NCBI RefSeq assembly: GCF_029227915.1
Contig: NC_079882.1
Location: forward strand, 22,325,001-22,389,000
Direction of reading: 5' to 3'
Length of the DNA: 64,000 nucleotides
From: Hydractinia symbiolongicarpus
Taxonomy: Eukaryota > Cnidaria > Hydrozoa > Anthoathecata > Hydractiniidae
The position numbers were made by a program, and so were the translations under genes. Each line of letters starts with the position of its first letter. Within the stretch, counting starts at the first letter, position 1. This document shows, in pieces, positions 51,083 to 63,076 of the stretch. Below the pieces are notes generated by a model, which was not told the DNA's origin, searched no databases, and saw only the letters and a list, made by a program, of their open reading frames with translations.

Positions 51083-51561
51083 GAAATTTAAAAATATAAA
51101 ATAACATTTTCCCGTCATTTCAAAGCTGACAGGGCAATTTTTAAGTTAAAATGCAATGTATTATCTTTATTTTAGAGCGAAATGCAGCAGTTTTTACACT
51201 TTTCTTGTCATTTTAGAACAAAATATAGGGATTTTAAATCTTTGTACAATGTTTTTTTTATGTATATATATATATATACATATACAACTATTTGCATGTG
51301 AAACAGGCAAAACTTAGGCTTATTATATAACTTTATATTACTTTCTGTCGTTGATCCTATAATGCTATAATATAACAATAGGTTTGGTGAAATTTTACAT
51401 TTAAGCAGTATATACTGTATTAACATGAATATTATTATTATATACATAGGGTCTGAATTACTTCGTTTTGCTCAATGAAAGCTATATATATATACGAAGT
51501 GCTTCGTTTTAAATAAAAACTTTAATTTTATTTAACTAAACTTTTTTTAAAATGAAATAAG

Positions 51562-51838
51562 AAGATTGAATTGGCTGGGGCACTTGGAAAGAATGGAGGA
51601 GGATAATTGGGTAAGAAAGTGTAGAGACTTGATAGTTCCTGGGGCAAAGCTCAGAGGCAGACCGAGAAAGACTTGGCAGGAGGTTATAAGGACAGACTTG
51701 ATACAGAGGAAGTTGAGTTTAGATCTAACACAGTCTAGATCAGATTGGAAGAGGGTCATTAATATACCCCGACCAACCCATGCTAGCATGCAAAACGGAC
51801 GTTAACCGAGAATGATGATGATGATGATGAAGTTTATA
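51562..51838 (+). pseudogene. Non-LTR retrotransposon 3' end (reverse transcriptase C-terminus)
   Basis: The translated stretch RLNWLGHLERMEEDNWVRKC, followed by GRPRKTWQEVIRTDL and DWKRVINIPRPTHAS, is the familiar C-terminal tail of endonuclease/reverse-transcriptase polyproteins of non-LTR elements (the RxxWxGHxxRM and GRPxxxW motifs). The frame stops at about 51805 and is followed by an (ATG)n tail at 51821-51836. Only the last 80 or so codons remain; the element is 5'-truncated, as is usual for LINEs. Confidence 0.88.
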
Positions 51839-52231
51839 AATAATAAGGATAAACAGAGTTTTCTATTATAATTGATATTATCATTGATATGAAAAATAAC
51901 CAAATGTAAATTACTATAAAATATACAAGATGAAACAACTTCAAACATACCAGCATAATGTATAATTTTTTCAATATGAAGCCATGAAGCCAAGCCAAAA
52001 CAAAAGATTTAAACGAAGTATAGTATATGGATGCAATTTAAAAAATTTTACCAAATTTGTTTTAATGGTTTTAGAACCAAATACAACGTTATATGTTTAA
52101 AATTCATACAATGTTTTTTGATGCTTGTAAAACAAAATGCTGCATTGTGTAAATGTCATACCAACATGTTTAGGTACTTTTAGAACGAAATAAGGCCTGG
52201 TTTTCAATTCCTACAATCCTGTTTTAAATCG

Positions 52232-52330
52232 ATCGGAAGAGAAGATTTCCAAGGAAAGAAAAGAAGTGTTTTGACTAAGAAGAAAAGTGTTTTTATTAAG
52301 AGAAGTGAGCCATAGGGGCCATCGTAGATA
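52232..52330. repeat. Dispersed repeat copy 1 (GAAGTGAGCCATAGGGGCC)
   Basis: It ends in AGAAGTGAGCCATAGGGG followed by CCATCGTA. The same purine-rich lead-in (GAAGAGAA..GTGTTTTTATT) and ending recur at about 53010-53125. Two copies 790 bases apart suggest the ends or tandem copies of one element. Confidence 0.6.
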
Positions 52331-52611
52331 TAGCTATACATATACAATCAGTCTGGAATATTGATTGAGCTGGATTTTGATAACTCAAGTTTTTGAATAA
52401 ATGACAACCCTTGTCCCCAGACATTTTTGTGTTTTCGAAATATAATAGTTAACGGATGAATAAATGACAAACAAGTGTTCTTAGTAATTAATGACTCTCC
52501 AAAAAATTTGTGTAGTGGACCACTACACATACTTTAGATAAAAACATATTGTGGTATACCATTGAGGCATTTTTTTTACTTTTTTTAATATATAACACCC
52601 ACTAAATTCTA

Positions 52612-52780
52612 ACCAGGCTGGTCAGTATTATTATTATTCTATTGTTCTTAACAAAAGAACTATTGTTTTTAACCTAGAATCCCAGCCTAATATTCTTATA
52701 AGCATAATTTATTATAGTTAAGAAAAACATGTGATTTGCTTGGTTGGCACTACCATGACTTTGAGATCTTTGGGCAGCTA
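52612..52780. repeat. Second copy of the CTATTGTTCT repeat family
   Basis: CTATTGTTCTTAACAAAAGA is followed by ACTATTGTTTTTAACCT, TAATATTCTTATAAGCATA and GGCAC. The order matches the flank right of the 21-base satellite (40040-40125), but the satellite here has only about one unit. Both copies are preceded by CAGGCTG. Confidence 0.65.
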
Positions 52781-53009
52781 TTTATTTTGCCATTTATTGT
52801 GTCTATTGATAAATAAAATTGATTACTCTGCTACTAATCTGAATTGATATTATTTGATTCATGCACATGCTTCGGGACCTGCTACAATAAGCTGTCCGTA
52901 AAGTAAGTACGTGTTAGCCAAGTATACTTCTTGCAAAAAGTGAAAAAAATATATATATAAACCATAGGTGTAAAATTACAGACCAAATTTTTAATTTAAG
53001 TTGCGAAAA

Positions 53010-53125
53010 GAAAGTTTGAGGCCACCCAGAGAAGTGTGAGAATACAGAAGAGAACTGGTTTGATCAAAGAAGAGATGTGTTTTTCAATTGGAAGAGAAGT
53101 GAGCCATAGGGGCCATCGTATATAT
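53010..53125. repeat. Dispersed repeat copy 2
   Basis: It matches the copy at 52232-52330 in GAAGAGA..GTGTTTTT and in the ending GAAGTGAGCCATAGGGGCC. Confidence 0.6.
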
Positions 53126-55111
53126 CAGATAGGAAATTCTGAATTTAAATTTTATAAGAGTTTGACCATAATATTCAACTGAAGTGAACATTTTCATTGC
53201 ATGCAGTTCATTTGCATAGTTATTTCTTCATAAAACATCAAATATATTTATTTCAAATATAAACCTATAGAGGAGGTTGTATAAAGCATATACACTTAAA
53301 ATTTCATGTTTAAATAAATTCTGATGTTAAAATATGTTGGCCTTTTTTGTTAAAAATGAACAGAAAAATTCAAGAATGGTAATTCAGATCCAAGACCAAG
53401 AGAATAAATTTGAACAATTAATTATATGTGTATAACTACACCAATTTATCATTTCCTGTATATATATGTATCTGCTGACCTAACATTTATCTTTTTATTA
53501 AAGTATAATAAAGGTTAGGTGAAGGAGGATAGCATACATAGCGATTCTCAGCAAGTGCAAATGGACTGGGAATGTGGAGCCAAACTGCTCATCAATTCCA
53601 GAATAACAATGGTTGTTAGGAACAATAGGGGCAGTACAAATCCTCAGAAAATATGGAAAATCTAGTAGCATAAGTATTTAGATTTTGAAATCCATTTCAT
53701 TTTGCCACGACTTTTTTTCTCGCTACTATTCTACCATTATGAAAATTATCAAGATGATAAACAAAAGTCGACGGATCACGGATAATGTCAACCTCAATCC
53801 CAGGACCTGTTGTCTTTTTTCTCATGCCGGGCACGGGGCTGAGACGAACATTTTTCGTCAGATCTAACCAATAAGCCCAGTGTCAATGAGAGACAAATAG
53901 TCCCGGGAACGAGGCTGGAAGAATGTTTTAAAACATAATATTTTGATGACAGTCACATATCTAAAAACGTACGTCGACCTGGGTTAATATTTGTGATATA
54001 AAATGTACGCTTCTGATTTGCGTATCACCACCATTAAAAAAAGATGCGATGAAAAGGTGTTGCAAACCTTTCCCAATTTAATCTACAAAAAAACGCATTT
54101 TGAGAACGTAGTTGTTAGCCAGAAGGGGGTACTTTTCTTTCTCTTTTTTTTTACGATATTTTAAATTGCGAAAAATTCGAGTCTTTCTTTTTTACTAGCC
54201 TTACCACAAATTTGAGTCTGGGCACAAAAGAAGATTCAACGATATTCCATGTCACTGAAAAATGCCAGAACGACGACAGGGCTTTTTTAGTTTAAAAAAT
54301 ACAAAGGTTTATTTATTTCGTCTTTTCTTTTATTTTACGTCAATTTTAAGTCAACAAAGTAATTTAAATTAACAAAACGTCATGACAAAGCATATAAAAA
54401 AATAAAATGATAATACATTAGTGTATGCCATCTCTCCGATACAAGAAACAAAATAAAAGGAGCCTTGGGAACGAGGTTGAAGTGTATGCCATTCGAGTAC
54501 ATGCATGAGCAATTTACCTCTGTTTCATAAGTTAATCCATAAATCTCAGTCATTGCAAGGCTAGTTAAGGCATACATTAGTATGCGATATATGGGCCTCG
54601 TTCCCAGGACTCCATCGTCCCAATATCAAAAAGTGAAAATAGAGCTTTGGGGGGTTGTCCCGTTATCGTGTTGAAAATTATCATACTTGCTAAGTGACAT
54701 TCCACATAAAAATTTCCACACTTCCTTTATAACACATTTCAACTTGTTACATATAGAATTGCTTTTTTTATTTACTATTGAAACGATTATTCGCAGCATC
54801 TCCATAAAACTGTCATTCTTTTATTGCAATAAAGTATTATTATTGACCAGAAGCCACAAAAAATAGACAAAAATAGAAATATTTTCTTGTTTCTATTCTG
54901 CAAAAACAAAAAAATATTAGCTATATATTTAGCTAGACACTATCTTTATAAAACGGATGCGTTTGTATGTTTTTTTAGTTTCTTTGTCTTTATTCTGCGG
55001 ATACTTAACCTCAATATCGTCCTCCTTTACAAACATAGTTCCCAGGGCTTTTCTGCTCTTTTTTATGGAGGCAAAGACAACAAACGAGGTTTATTTTGTG
55101 CTTTTTTTTGT

Positions 55112-57148
55112 TCAAACAAAAGTGGTTTTGACATTGGGAGATGATACTTCTTTTGTCTTGGTAAATTTCCTGTCAACTTTTTGATCCGCTATTTTAAGTA
55201 CCCTGTATATACGATAAAAGTACTGAACCACAAAATTGATTGCCACTGATCCGAGTACGGAGCATGCGATTAATAAAGTTTGTTTGTATGGATTATGGTG
55301 ACTGTAGAAAATCAGTACTTCAATGCCCAGTAGTAGATTGGATAAAAAGCATACAAAAATGGTGCTAAAGGTCTCCTTATAAAGAGTTGGAAGTTTCCTT
55401 GATCTGAACGCCTGTACTCCGTTAAATAACATCAGCAAAAATGTGTATCCATAGTGAACTTGTATATAGACATCGGAAGCGCAATAACTGTATCTCTTAT
55501 TGTATAAAATTGTCTCGCTTACAGCAGACTGTTTGCTCTGTAAGGCGATCAATACAATACACAAGTCAAATGTTGGTACAAGAAAGACAATGAGATACTC
55601 TGTGGCTGTGATGAATACTACATCCTTATACATCATTTTGTTTTTCTTCTGAAAGACGGTGATTATTTTCTGCAATTTACTGAATGTTATACCAACGAAT
55701 GTGGATTGCAGTACGCTGATAAGAAGTGGACGAAAAGTGCAAATGAATTCACTTGGTTTTCCAACAAATAAAATTGGCAATGCAGTAATCGTTAATATAT
55801 ATAAAATCATTTGAAGGACTGAAATTCGCCAATTGCTCGATCGTATAATAAGCTTTTTACGATTTAAAATAAAAACGAAAATCGCCACACTCACAAGTAA
55901 GATTAAAATACCTGAAAGACAGTATAGAATGACAAGCTCTTTATCTGAATGCTTGAGATATTTGTCTTCATAGGGATCGAAACAAAGAGACTTATTTTTG
56001 TTGCTTTTAAAACCGACATTGCATGGTGTACACGGTCCATCTCCTCTTTTATTTTTCACACGATTTCCTTCACACGTCCTGCAGTACCATGCTGTGCGAT
56101 TGATATTTCTCTTTTCAAAATAACTCCCATACTTTAGTTCTTTTCCTAATGGACATGTTGGCCTATCACAAGATGTACTATTTCCGTAAAGAAAGGCTTC
56201 AGATTTTGCCATTGATTTTACCTGGAACCAATTAACAATCTCCATTAGGTATGCCATCGCTAAGGTAATGGTTAGTCTGTAGATATTATCATCTGTTAGG
56301 CGTAAATATTCAACTTCGCAAAAGCGATTATGCTTTTTCAAAATAAGTGATAGCAAGTTGCATTTCTCAACGACAAATTTTGTTTCCTCAATATACAAAG
56401 TTCTTCCGTTTACATCTTGTGTTCCATTTGGAAGAAACTTCAAAAGTTTGGGGGAATCAAAAAATACGTAATATGTACTCTGGACGTATTTAAAAACATC
56501 AGTGTCAAACGACTTTTCAGAATCGTCAGCATTGACTAAGATCGTCCTGACACAAATATTTTGCGACCTAAAGTGTACATCCTTCATACACTGTTTTTTA
56601 TTGTCACAAATTATTACAAATGTAATATCCTTAATGTTTCTCTCAAGAGCATTTTTCTCCAACAAGGACCAATGTTGTTTTGGAGATAAAGAATGCCTAA
56701 CGACAACATGAGGCAAATTTTCCAAGTTCTGGGGGAAGATTTCATCTGTAACCGTTGTGATGAAATAAATCTTTTCATTTATCAATAACTGTGCAGCAAG
56801 TACAGACATATGGAATGGCATGTAACTGAATACAACATTTACTTTGGTCGGACTAAAAATGATATCAAGAACAGCTTTAGTAAGAACATCTTCCCTGTCA
56901 CAAACATCAACCGTAGCGTATCCAATTTTGTTGTCAGAATTCAATAAAACCTGCTCACGAATTTCATTTTCAAGAAAAATAATATCATAATTGTACTTAA
57001 AAATCGGTTTTGAATAAGTTAAAGATAGCAGTCCCCATATGTTTGACTTCTGTGAGGACATCACATAAACATCACCACAATCTGTAACTGATTTCTTAAA
57101 CACCAAGAGAAATATAAGCAACTTCAAATCGAAATACAATGTAGGCAT
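55112..57148 (-). CDS. Intronless class C G-protein-coupled receptor
   Basis: One uninterrupted frame of 678 residues. A hydrophobic N-terminus (LLIFLLVFKKSVTDCG) is a likely signal peptide. Residues about 23-335 form a divergent extracellular ligand-binding-like region, shorter than the roughly 500 residues of metabotropic glutamate receptors. A cysteine-rich linker follows (CRTCEGNRVKNKRGDGPCTP, then CFDPYED), as in NCD3G domains. Seven membrane segments fill about 405-645. The loop between TM5 and TM6 carries AFRSRKLPTLYKE, the class C signature (RKLPxxxxE), and Cys at the TM3 start is in FICTFRPLL. The tail is about 30 residues, basic. The ligand cannot be predicted. It could be a chemosensory or peptide receptor of an animal-specific expansion. 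The start is the first Met before the signal peptide. Confidence 0.88.
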   Translation of the reverse strand: MPTLYFDLKLLIFLLVFKKSVTDCGDVYVMSSQKSNIWGLLSLTYSKPIFKYNYDIIFLENEIREQVLLNSDNKIGYATVDVCDREDVLTKAVLDIIFSPTKVNVVFSYMPFHMSVLAAQLLINEKIYFITTVTDEIFPQNLENLPHVVVRHSLSPKQHWSLLEKNALERNIKDITFVIICDNKKQCMKDVHFRSQNICVRTILVNADDSEKSFDTDVFKYVQSTYYVFFDSPKLLKFLPNGTQDVNGRTLYIEETKFVVEKCNLLSLILKKHNRFCEVEYLRLTDDNIYRLTITLAMAYLMEIVNWFQVKSMAKSEAFLYGNSTSCDRPTCPLGKELKYGSYFEKRNINRTAWYCRTCEGNRVKNKRGDGPCTPCNVGFKSNKNKSLCFDPYEDKYLKHSDKELVILYCLSGILILLVSVAIFVFILNRKKLIIRSSNWRISVLQMILYILTITALPILFVGKPSEFICTFRPLLISVLQSTFVGITFSKLQKIITVFQKKNKMMYKDVVFITATEYLIVFLVPTFDLCIVLIALQSKQSAVSETILYNKRYSYCASDVYIQVHYGYTFLLMLFNGVQAFRSRKLPTLYKETFSTIFVCFLSNLLLGIEVLIFYSHHNPYKQTLLIACSVLGSVAINFVVQYFYRIYRVLKIADQKVDRKFTKTKEVSSPNVKTTFV

Positions 57149-59360
57149 TCTCTTAGATTTTGCAAAGTAAGATTTACCTCAGAATCAACATCAATATTTT
57201 ACCTGCGTTAGTCTCGTTATTATTTTCTAAAACAAACGACTAGAGGCACGACCAGCTTAATAAACGATTGCCATATCCTCTTCAGAACTTTCTCCCATAT
57301 TCTAACCATGACTAATACGACTTAATTGTTTCTTTTTTGCAGTTTATTTTCCCATTTTTGACATTCACTGTTTAACCTGGATGTTGTTCCGATATGTTCA
57401 ACTTCCTCATGACGTATTCAAAATGGCAGAAGTAAATCACTAAACCTTAGAACAGTCAAACAAAAAAATATTGGTAAAAGTGCTTAAAAAAATTTCTATC
57501 AAAACAAGGAAAGGCTGTGTTAGAGACATGTTATTTTTCAAGTTTTTGTGAACCAAAATTGCAATGTCGTTTGAATCTCCATCTTCGTTTCCAGAGAGAC
57601 TTTTCGGACATTGGGACGGCGATAAGAACATGTCAAGAATACCAGTATTCTGTTTAGAACGGCTGCCACAAATTGAACAAGTATTATGTGTTTTCATAGT
57701 ACCCAGGTGATCCTAGCCGGGAGATCCAGTGTGCTTTTTCTTACCACCGGAAAATTGAAAGAATGTGTTAAAGAATTACGCTGGATCGAAATCGAATTTT
57801 CTGCGTTCAGGATGTTGACCGAGATGTTTGATTGGTTACTTCTATTCTTCTACATCCACGTGGTCAGTATCTGGAAACCACTACCTTTTTCGATGTTTTA
57901 AGCGAATTGCTTCACTCACCCAAACAAATATATTTAATTCCTAGGATATTTGAGACAGTATGATGTACCTGTGCTGGCCTTGCGCTCATTGATTAGTTTG
58001 AATTGGGGTTTTTTTGCTTTGAATTGTTATTTTGTGTTTTTTTATCGTTTGCGTCTAAGCTTTTATATAAGAGGAATTCAATATTTCTGTCCTAAGATAA
58101 GGTCTTAGGAAGATTATTGGAAGATTTACGGTATGTATTTTGCAGACTAGAATTACTTAACAACAAAGATAGTGTTCTTTTTTATTCCAAACACGGAAAT
58201 TTCAACTTTGACGTCGTTCTGGAAACATTTGTGACCTAAAAAACTTTTTTTTCTGTTTTGATAAATGAAGTTAGCAGATTGGTATAGATTACTATAGTAA
58301 ATATTCTTTATCTTTTATCACTTAAATTTGCATCATAATTTGGAAGCAATGATACCGGGTAAATAAGACGAATGCTGTGTTAATTAGAAAGAACTAATCA
58401 AACTCTAATAAAATCATAAAAACTTAATTAAACAGAATCAAATATTTCTTTCAAAACTGCAAATAGCATTAAAATTCTTGATTCGCACAACTTAAGGAAT
58501 TAAGTCACTTTTAAAATTTAACGCCCAAATCAAATTAACGCCCTACTCCCAAATTAAATAACGCCATACTCGTTTAACACGACATGTACACCCTTCACTA
58601 AGATTATAAACTCTTAGAAATTTGTCGATGAAAGCAAGAAATAGTGCTATTTATTATTTTTTCAGAGAAAACATTTTCTTACAGCGTTTTTGTCATCTCG
58701 TAAAGTAAAAACAGTGATTTGTAATCTAACATAAACACTTCCTGCCAACTAAGAACAGTTACTGATGTTGTGGCGAAGGTTAAGAAAAACAATTTTGTTC
58801 ACAACATGGAATGTCTCACTGGTAACAACTGGCAGACACGCGAGTCAGATGTCGACCAAAGTAAAGAATTGTTTTTGTTACCTTAACCATATCATTATCC
58901 TTTTAAGATGTCAAAAACATGATTGAAATGAAACAAAATACGACGGATTACGTTTTAAGTCGCTCAAAGTGTTTTGATTTAACAGAGCAATTTATTAAGT
59001 CATATTTTCATTGCAAATTAATCGTTTAACTTTTTACCAAACAGATGAAAATTGATGTGAACAAACATTTAAAGATATCATATATGCGAAAAGTTGAAAA
59101 TTTACTTTTTGAAATCATTTTGAAATACAGCTCTTTTAAAGGTAGGTTTACATTGTCGTATTTTAGTTTGAAAATTGGAATTCTTAAGTATTACGTCCAT
59201 TAAAGACAGTAGACTACCTTCTTTAAACTGAATATACGTTCAAGTTGTCCAATCAGCGTAAAAAAATCTTATGGAAAACAAGATAGACTCCCATCTGATA
59301 CTCACTGAAGATGAAAATGATAATAATTTCTTCTAATGTAGCTCCCTTCTATATTTTTAG
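57149..59360. other. Intergenic between GPCR and cystine-knot gene
   Basis: A frame at 57697-57440 (-) begins MKTHNTCSICGSRSK with a CxxC pair, but has no further zinc-binding residues in a recognisable order and no splice support; I leave it uncalled. The rest is AT-rich with no gene seen. The promoter and 5' exon of the cystine-knot gene are expected in the right half. Confidence 0.45.
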
Positions 59361-59780
59361 CAGCACAAGATGAGACATATAATCAGCGTCGTATGCATCA
59401 ACTTCATCCTGCATGACTTGATTATTCATTCAGCTGAACTTAACGAGAAAAGCTTTCCCCAAGATTGCAGATCCTACAAACTTAAACAAGTTATCCATTA
59501 CCCAGGATGCATCAATCAAACAATTACCAGCAGTGCATGCATTGGTCAATGCTTCACAGCCTGGTCTCCACACATCGCAGGAGTATACAATAACGGTATT
59601 CAATTATGTAGAGGTTGTCTCCCTGATGAAAAAAGTTTAAAGATTGTGACTCTTCATTGTCCCGGGCAATCGAGTTTATATAAAGACTTCGAGATACACC
59701 TCGCCATGTCATGCAAATGCAAGGAGATTAAATGCAAAACAAGAGCAGTAAAGTTTCTTCATGACCCTAACAGAAATTAA
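59361..59780 (+). CDS. Secreted DAN/bursicon-type cystine-knot protein
   Basis: The ATG at 59370 opens a 136-residue frame ending at 59780. It lies 9 bases after a strong 3' splice site (TATATTTTTAG), so an upstream non-coding exon or spliced leader is implied. Residues 1-21 form a signal peptide (ISVVCINFILHDLIIHSA). The mature part has the C-terminal cystine-knot pattern of the DAN family: DC at the start, HYPGC, SSAC, GQC, LCRGC, TLHCPG, then MSCKCKEIKC. Family members (gremlin, cerberus, NBL1) bind BMP ligands outside the cell; bursicons are hormone relatives with the same YPGC..AC.GxC core. Which subgroup this belongs to needs a tree. One coding exon is complete by itself. Confidence 0.85.
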   Translation, partial: QHKMRHIISVVCINFILHDLIIHSAELNEKSFPQDCRSYKLKQVIHYPGCINQTITSSACIGQCFTAWSPHIAGVYNNGIQLCRGCLPDEKSLKIVTLHCPGQSSLYKDFEIHLAMSCKCKEIKCKTRAVKFLHDPNRN

Positions 59781-60217
59781 AACTAAAAAATAAGAAAGTG
59801 CTGTAATAATCGAGGCAATGTAAAATTACTTGCCGTGACATTTAATGACGTATAAAGAATACCCTGAGAAGGCATACGCAATCAAGAAAAACTGGTCTAT
59901 ATAGTTGTTTGTTGTAGTTCTTATTGTCATGGCATTCCCTCATTTCCATTTGTAACAGGTTATAATAAATTTTAAAAGGGTCCAAGTGATAAGTTTCTAA
60001 AATTAGATTGGATTTGAACAAATATATATCAATGTTCTTATACGCTTTGATTTCAAGGCTAAAATTAGAGTTGATATAAATAAAAGAATCCGGCATCTTT
60101 GTCTTCCGACACATAATTTAGTTTCCTTTGTATATTTTCAAACAAATTACTAACGTCAAAACAATGTTATTATGTATTTTTTACGTGATTTTTCGTAATG
60201 AAGCATCTATATTATAA

Positions 60218-60382
60218 TCTATATTATAATACCGGTATACGTCTGTCTGTCTGTCTGTGTGTCTGGCTGTCTGTCTGTCTGTCACGCAAAATGGTAGCTT
60301 AGCTGCGCAAGTAGCGAGAAGCACGCAATGCGGTATAAAAAGGATAGGCGAACCCGTGGATTTTCCACGGGCTAACGACTAG
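60218..60382 (+). mobile_element. Complete non-autonomous Helitron-like element, 165 bp
   Basis: It starts TCTATATTATAATACCGG after an A. It carries GTCTGTCTG repeats and CAAGTAGCGAGAAG, and the hairpin CCCGTGGATTTTCCACGGG at 60353-60371. It then reads CTAACGACTAG and is followed by T. Insertion between A and T, a TC start, and a hairpin 7 bases before a CTAG end are the full Helitron signature. It is the best-preserved copy of the family also found near 14.4 and 50.7 kb. Confidence 0.85.
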
Positions 60383-62419
60383 TTTAATATGAATGTTGCA
60401 CTCAATCCTCCAGTATACTGGCTAACTTAGAAAAACTAGGTTGCCCATAATTGAAACATTATAGACCGAATTCGATTCAGTCATAACCGGTATATTTAGA
60501 TATATAGATTTATTGTAAGTGTTAATTATACTTCTTTGAAATAACTCGATTTTTTTTTTTAATTATGGAAAGAAGAACGTGGGTTAAAAAAACTTAGTAA
60601 AACTCGATTTTTCTAGGAAGTCATTAATGCTAATGCTTCGTCACTAGAGTTGTTTGTGCTATCTTCAATTACTTTTTTATAGCTACTAGTGTGAGAAAGG
60701 TTGCTTCGCTACCAAATTGTGTGCTTAAAACAAAAGTTATATAGCTAGATTAACCTTTCATTAGGTAACCTTTGACATTGCTTAAAAGCCTTCCGAAATA
60801 GTCATATAAAATTTCGAAATATGTAAAGATGGATTTCCTTGAAAGAATTGGACGCGAATGTATCCGAGCATGCGCGCAGTAATTAGTGTATATTTTCAGG
60901 AAAACTTTTAGAATGCTTTGCCTTTAGTACTTTAAATATGTCACGTGTTGATTTTGTTTTTTGTTTCGCGACGAAATTAAAAACCGTTTTCGTGGTTAAT
61001 TCGCCCTCTGAATTCGCCAATCGTAATTGACCTGAAATCAGATTTTTTCCATACGATACAAATTGGTTCGCGTAAAAACACCGAATGAAATAAATTATCG
61101 TTCTAAACTTTCGTGAAGAACTTCTTGGCCGCCAAATAATCATGCTTGAAAAAGTAGATTTTAACACATTGCCACAAAAACAATTCACCGGTAACCGAAG
61201 GCAGTAAGTTTCGTTGATTTTTTTATACATTTAGCAGTAATTGTGATTGTGGAAGTCTTGTAATCTTCTCAAACTTTGCATTGTTTTTTGTGTTTTGGGT
61301 CATTAAAATTTGAAAAAGTAAATTATTTGTCAGCCTAAATTATGAATCTGTCTCAAGTGACAAAATTTTGAGCAGTTAGAAGTTAGTTAAGCATGTTACA
61401 ATGATTACTAAGAAGATTTTTTTATAATGTTTACAATGAAAATTAAGAAGACCTTGATAAAGTCACTGACGCAGATTGTAGTGATGATTTCCATGGGTTG
61501 CTAAATAGTTTTCCAAATAAGATGGGTGACGGGGAGACGGACAATTTTTCAAATAGACCCCTTTAATTGAGTGCAAGGGGAAATATTCGAGAATTAGATT
61601 GTTTTCACTGCATAAATACGCAAAATGCTTCAAAGGTATTATTTTTTGTCCAGGTATTCGTGATACTAAAATCACAAATGCAATTTAAGTGTTAATGTGT
61701 TTCCTCGCGAAACTTGTTTTCAACTTGATATAACTTTCTGACACGTACTCGACAGTTTATTTTTGCCAGCAGATACTATTTTTAATTTCATATATTTTGT
61801 AAAGAATTTAACAGGTGCAGTTTTGTTGGTAATTGATATGGAGACTGAATGTAAATATGCTTGTCTGATATCTCGAGTTATTGTTGGGAGTTATTTTAAA
61901 GTCTAACTTATTCCTAGAACCTCCCGGTATATTTACCAAATAGAAAATTAATAATCAGACATTGCACGGTGGTGAAAGCTGTTATCGGGAACCCGTTAAT
62001 GTAATTTTAAATGAACAAAAGGAAAAATACAAGATTTTTTTCCGTTTTTTATTATTAAATTCTATCATTTCTATAAGTCCCCTAAATTTTTCAAGCAATT
62101 TTTCTAGTTTCTCGTATCCCAACTTTAGAAACGTGTTTGGCCTTGTTGTACTGAAATTTCTTTGGTTCTAAAGCTTCAGCAAATATTTTGAAATAAAAAA
62201 AATTAAACAAAAGTAGTGGGGACGGGGGTAAGGAAGAGACTACTTATGTCATAACATTTATTTTTATAAAAAAACCCAGCGATTACGGTCACTGCGGTGT
62301 CAGCATCAACAGCAACGATTATGCCGACGGCGATGATGACGTTACCAATAACAACATCAGCAGCCAAGACGATGACAGAAATAACAACCACTAATCAACA
62401 CAAACGTAGATAGATACAT

Positions 62420-62703
62420 GTGAAGGTTTTACATGGCTAGTCTTACAAATACCACCTGTCTATTATTTCCAGGAAGGGCCATGGCTTAGATGGGGAGTCA
62501 TAGAGTTATTATGCACATTTTAAGTTATGCCGGCCCAATTAGTGTTCGCGCTCTATCAGACAACTCCCTGCAACACCCAAAGGCCCACACAGTGTTCCAT
62601 TTTGACAATTTTCCTCACGTCCCTATTGAATCGCCGCCAAGGGGAATCGAACCTTGGTCTCCCGCACAAAGTGCGAGAGTTACAACCACTAAGCTACGGC
62701 GCC
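62420..62703 (-). mobile_element. tRNA-derived SINE
   Basis: On the minus strand, 62703-62632 is a tRNA-like head of 72 bases. The A box is TAGCTTAGTGG and the B box GGTTCGATTCC. The anticodon stem CTCGC/GCGGG (one mismatch) encloses the loop ACTTTGT. The body extends left to about 62420 and matches the copy at 23850-24146 (shared GACAACTCCCTGCAACA and CCAAAGGCCCA on the plus strand). Confidence 0.75.
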
Positions 62704-63076
62704 AGGTAAGAATACACTTCGTGAGCGATCCTGATAACAGTAAAAGGTATATCATAATCAAATAGGGGCTTTTATTTTCCATATTTGCAATTTCCACAGG
62801 CAGTGCAGGTTGTTTTTTCTACAGATACACAACTACGTCATGCAAAACACAAGGTGTTTAAAGACAGCTTTGTTTAATATTTCAAGTTTGAATTACAACA
62901 CTTTAAATTTAAATCTTAAATCATTAACACCCTATGCTTGATCTATTTATTTCCGCAAGCTGGTCAAACAAAATGTAAACCACTTGAGGTGGCAAATAAT
63001 CATCCGGTTCATATCATGCAAACCTTTACCTTATAAAGTACTGCCTTTCTCAAATGAGGTAAATCAAATTTGCAAC

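Larger units (their letters stand above)
50497..55111. other. Repeat-rich intergenic stretch
   Basis: This holds the Deg gene promoter side, the Helitron-like array, TA microsatellites at 51052-51079, a retrotransposon tail, and two copies of a dispersed repeat ending GTGAGCCATAGGGGCCATCG (52306 and about 53097). It also holds GGGAACGAGG motifs in both orientations near 53905, 54468 and 54597, possible ends of another element. No host gene is seen. Confidence 0.5.
59781..63076. other. Intergenic, one unrecognised small frame
   Basis: This holds the Helitron copy at 60218-60382 and the SINE at 62420-62703. A frame at 61230-60883 (-) encodes 115 basic residues (for example KTVFNFVAKQKTKSTRDIFK). 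It has no signal peptide, domain or splice context that I recognise, so it is not called as a gene. A trinucleotide-rich stretch, seen in GATGATGACG and ACAACAT words, lies at 62280-62395. Confidence 0.45.

Noticed and set aside
57440-57697. Minus-strand frame with an N-terminal CxxC pair
   Set aside because: Only one metal-binding pair, no recognisable zinc-finger order, and no splice context.
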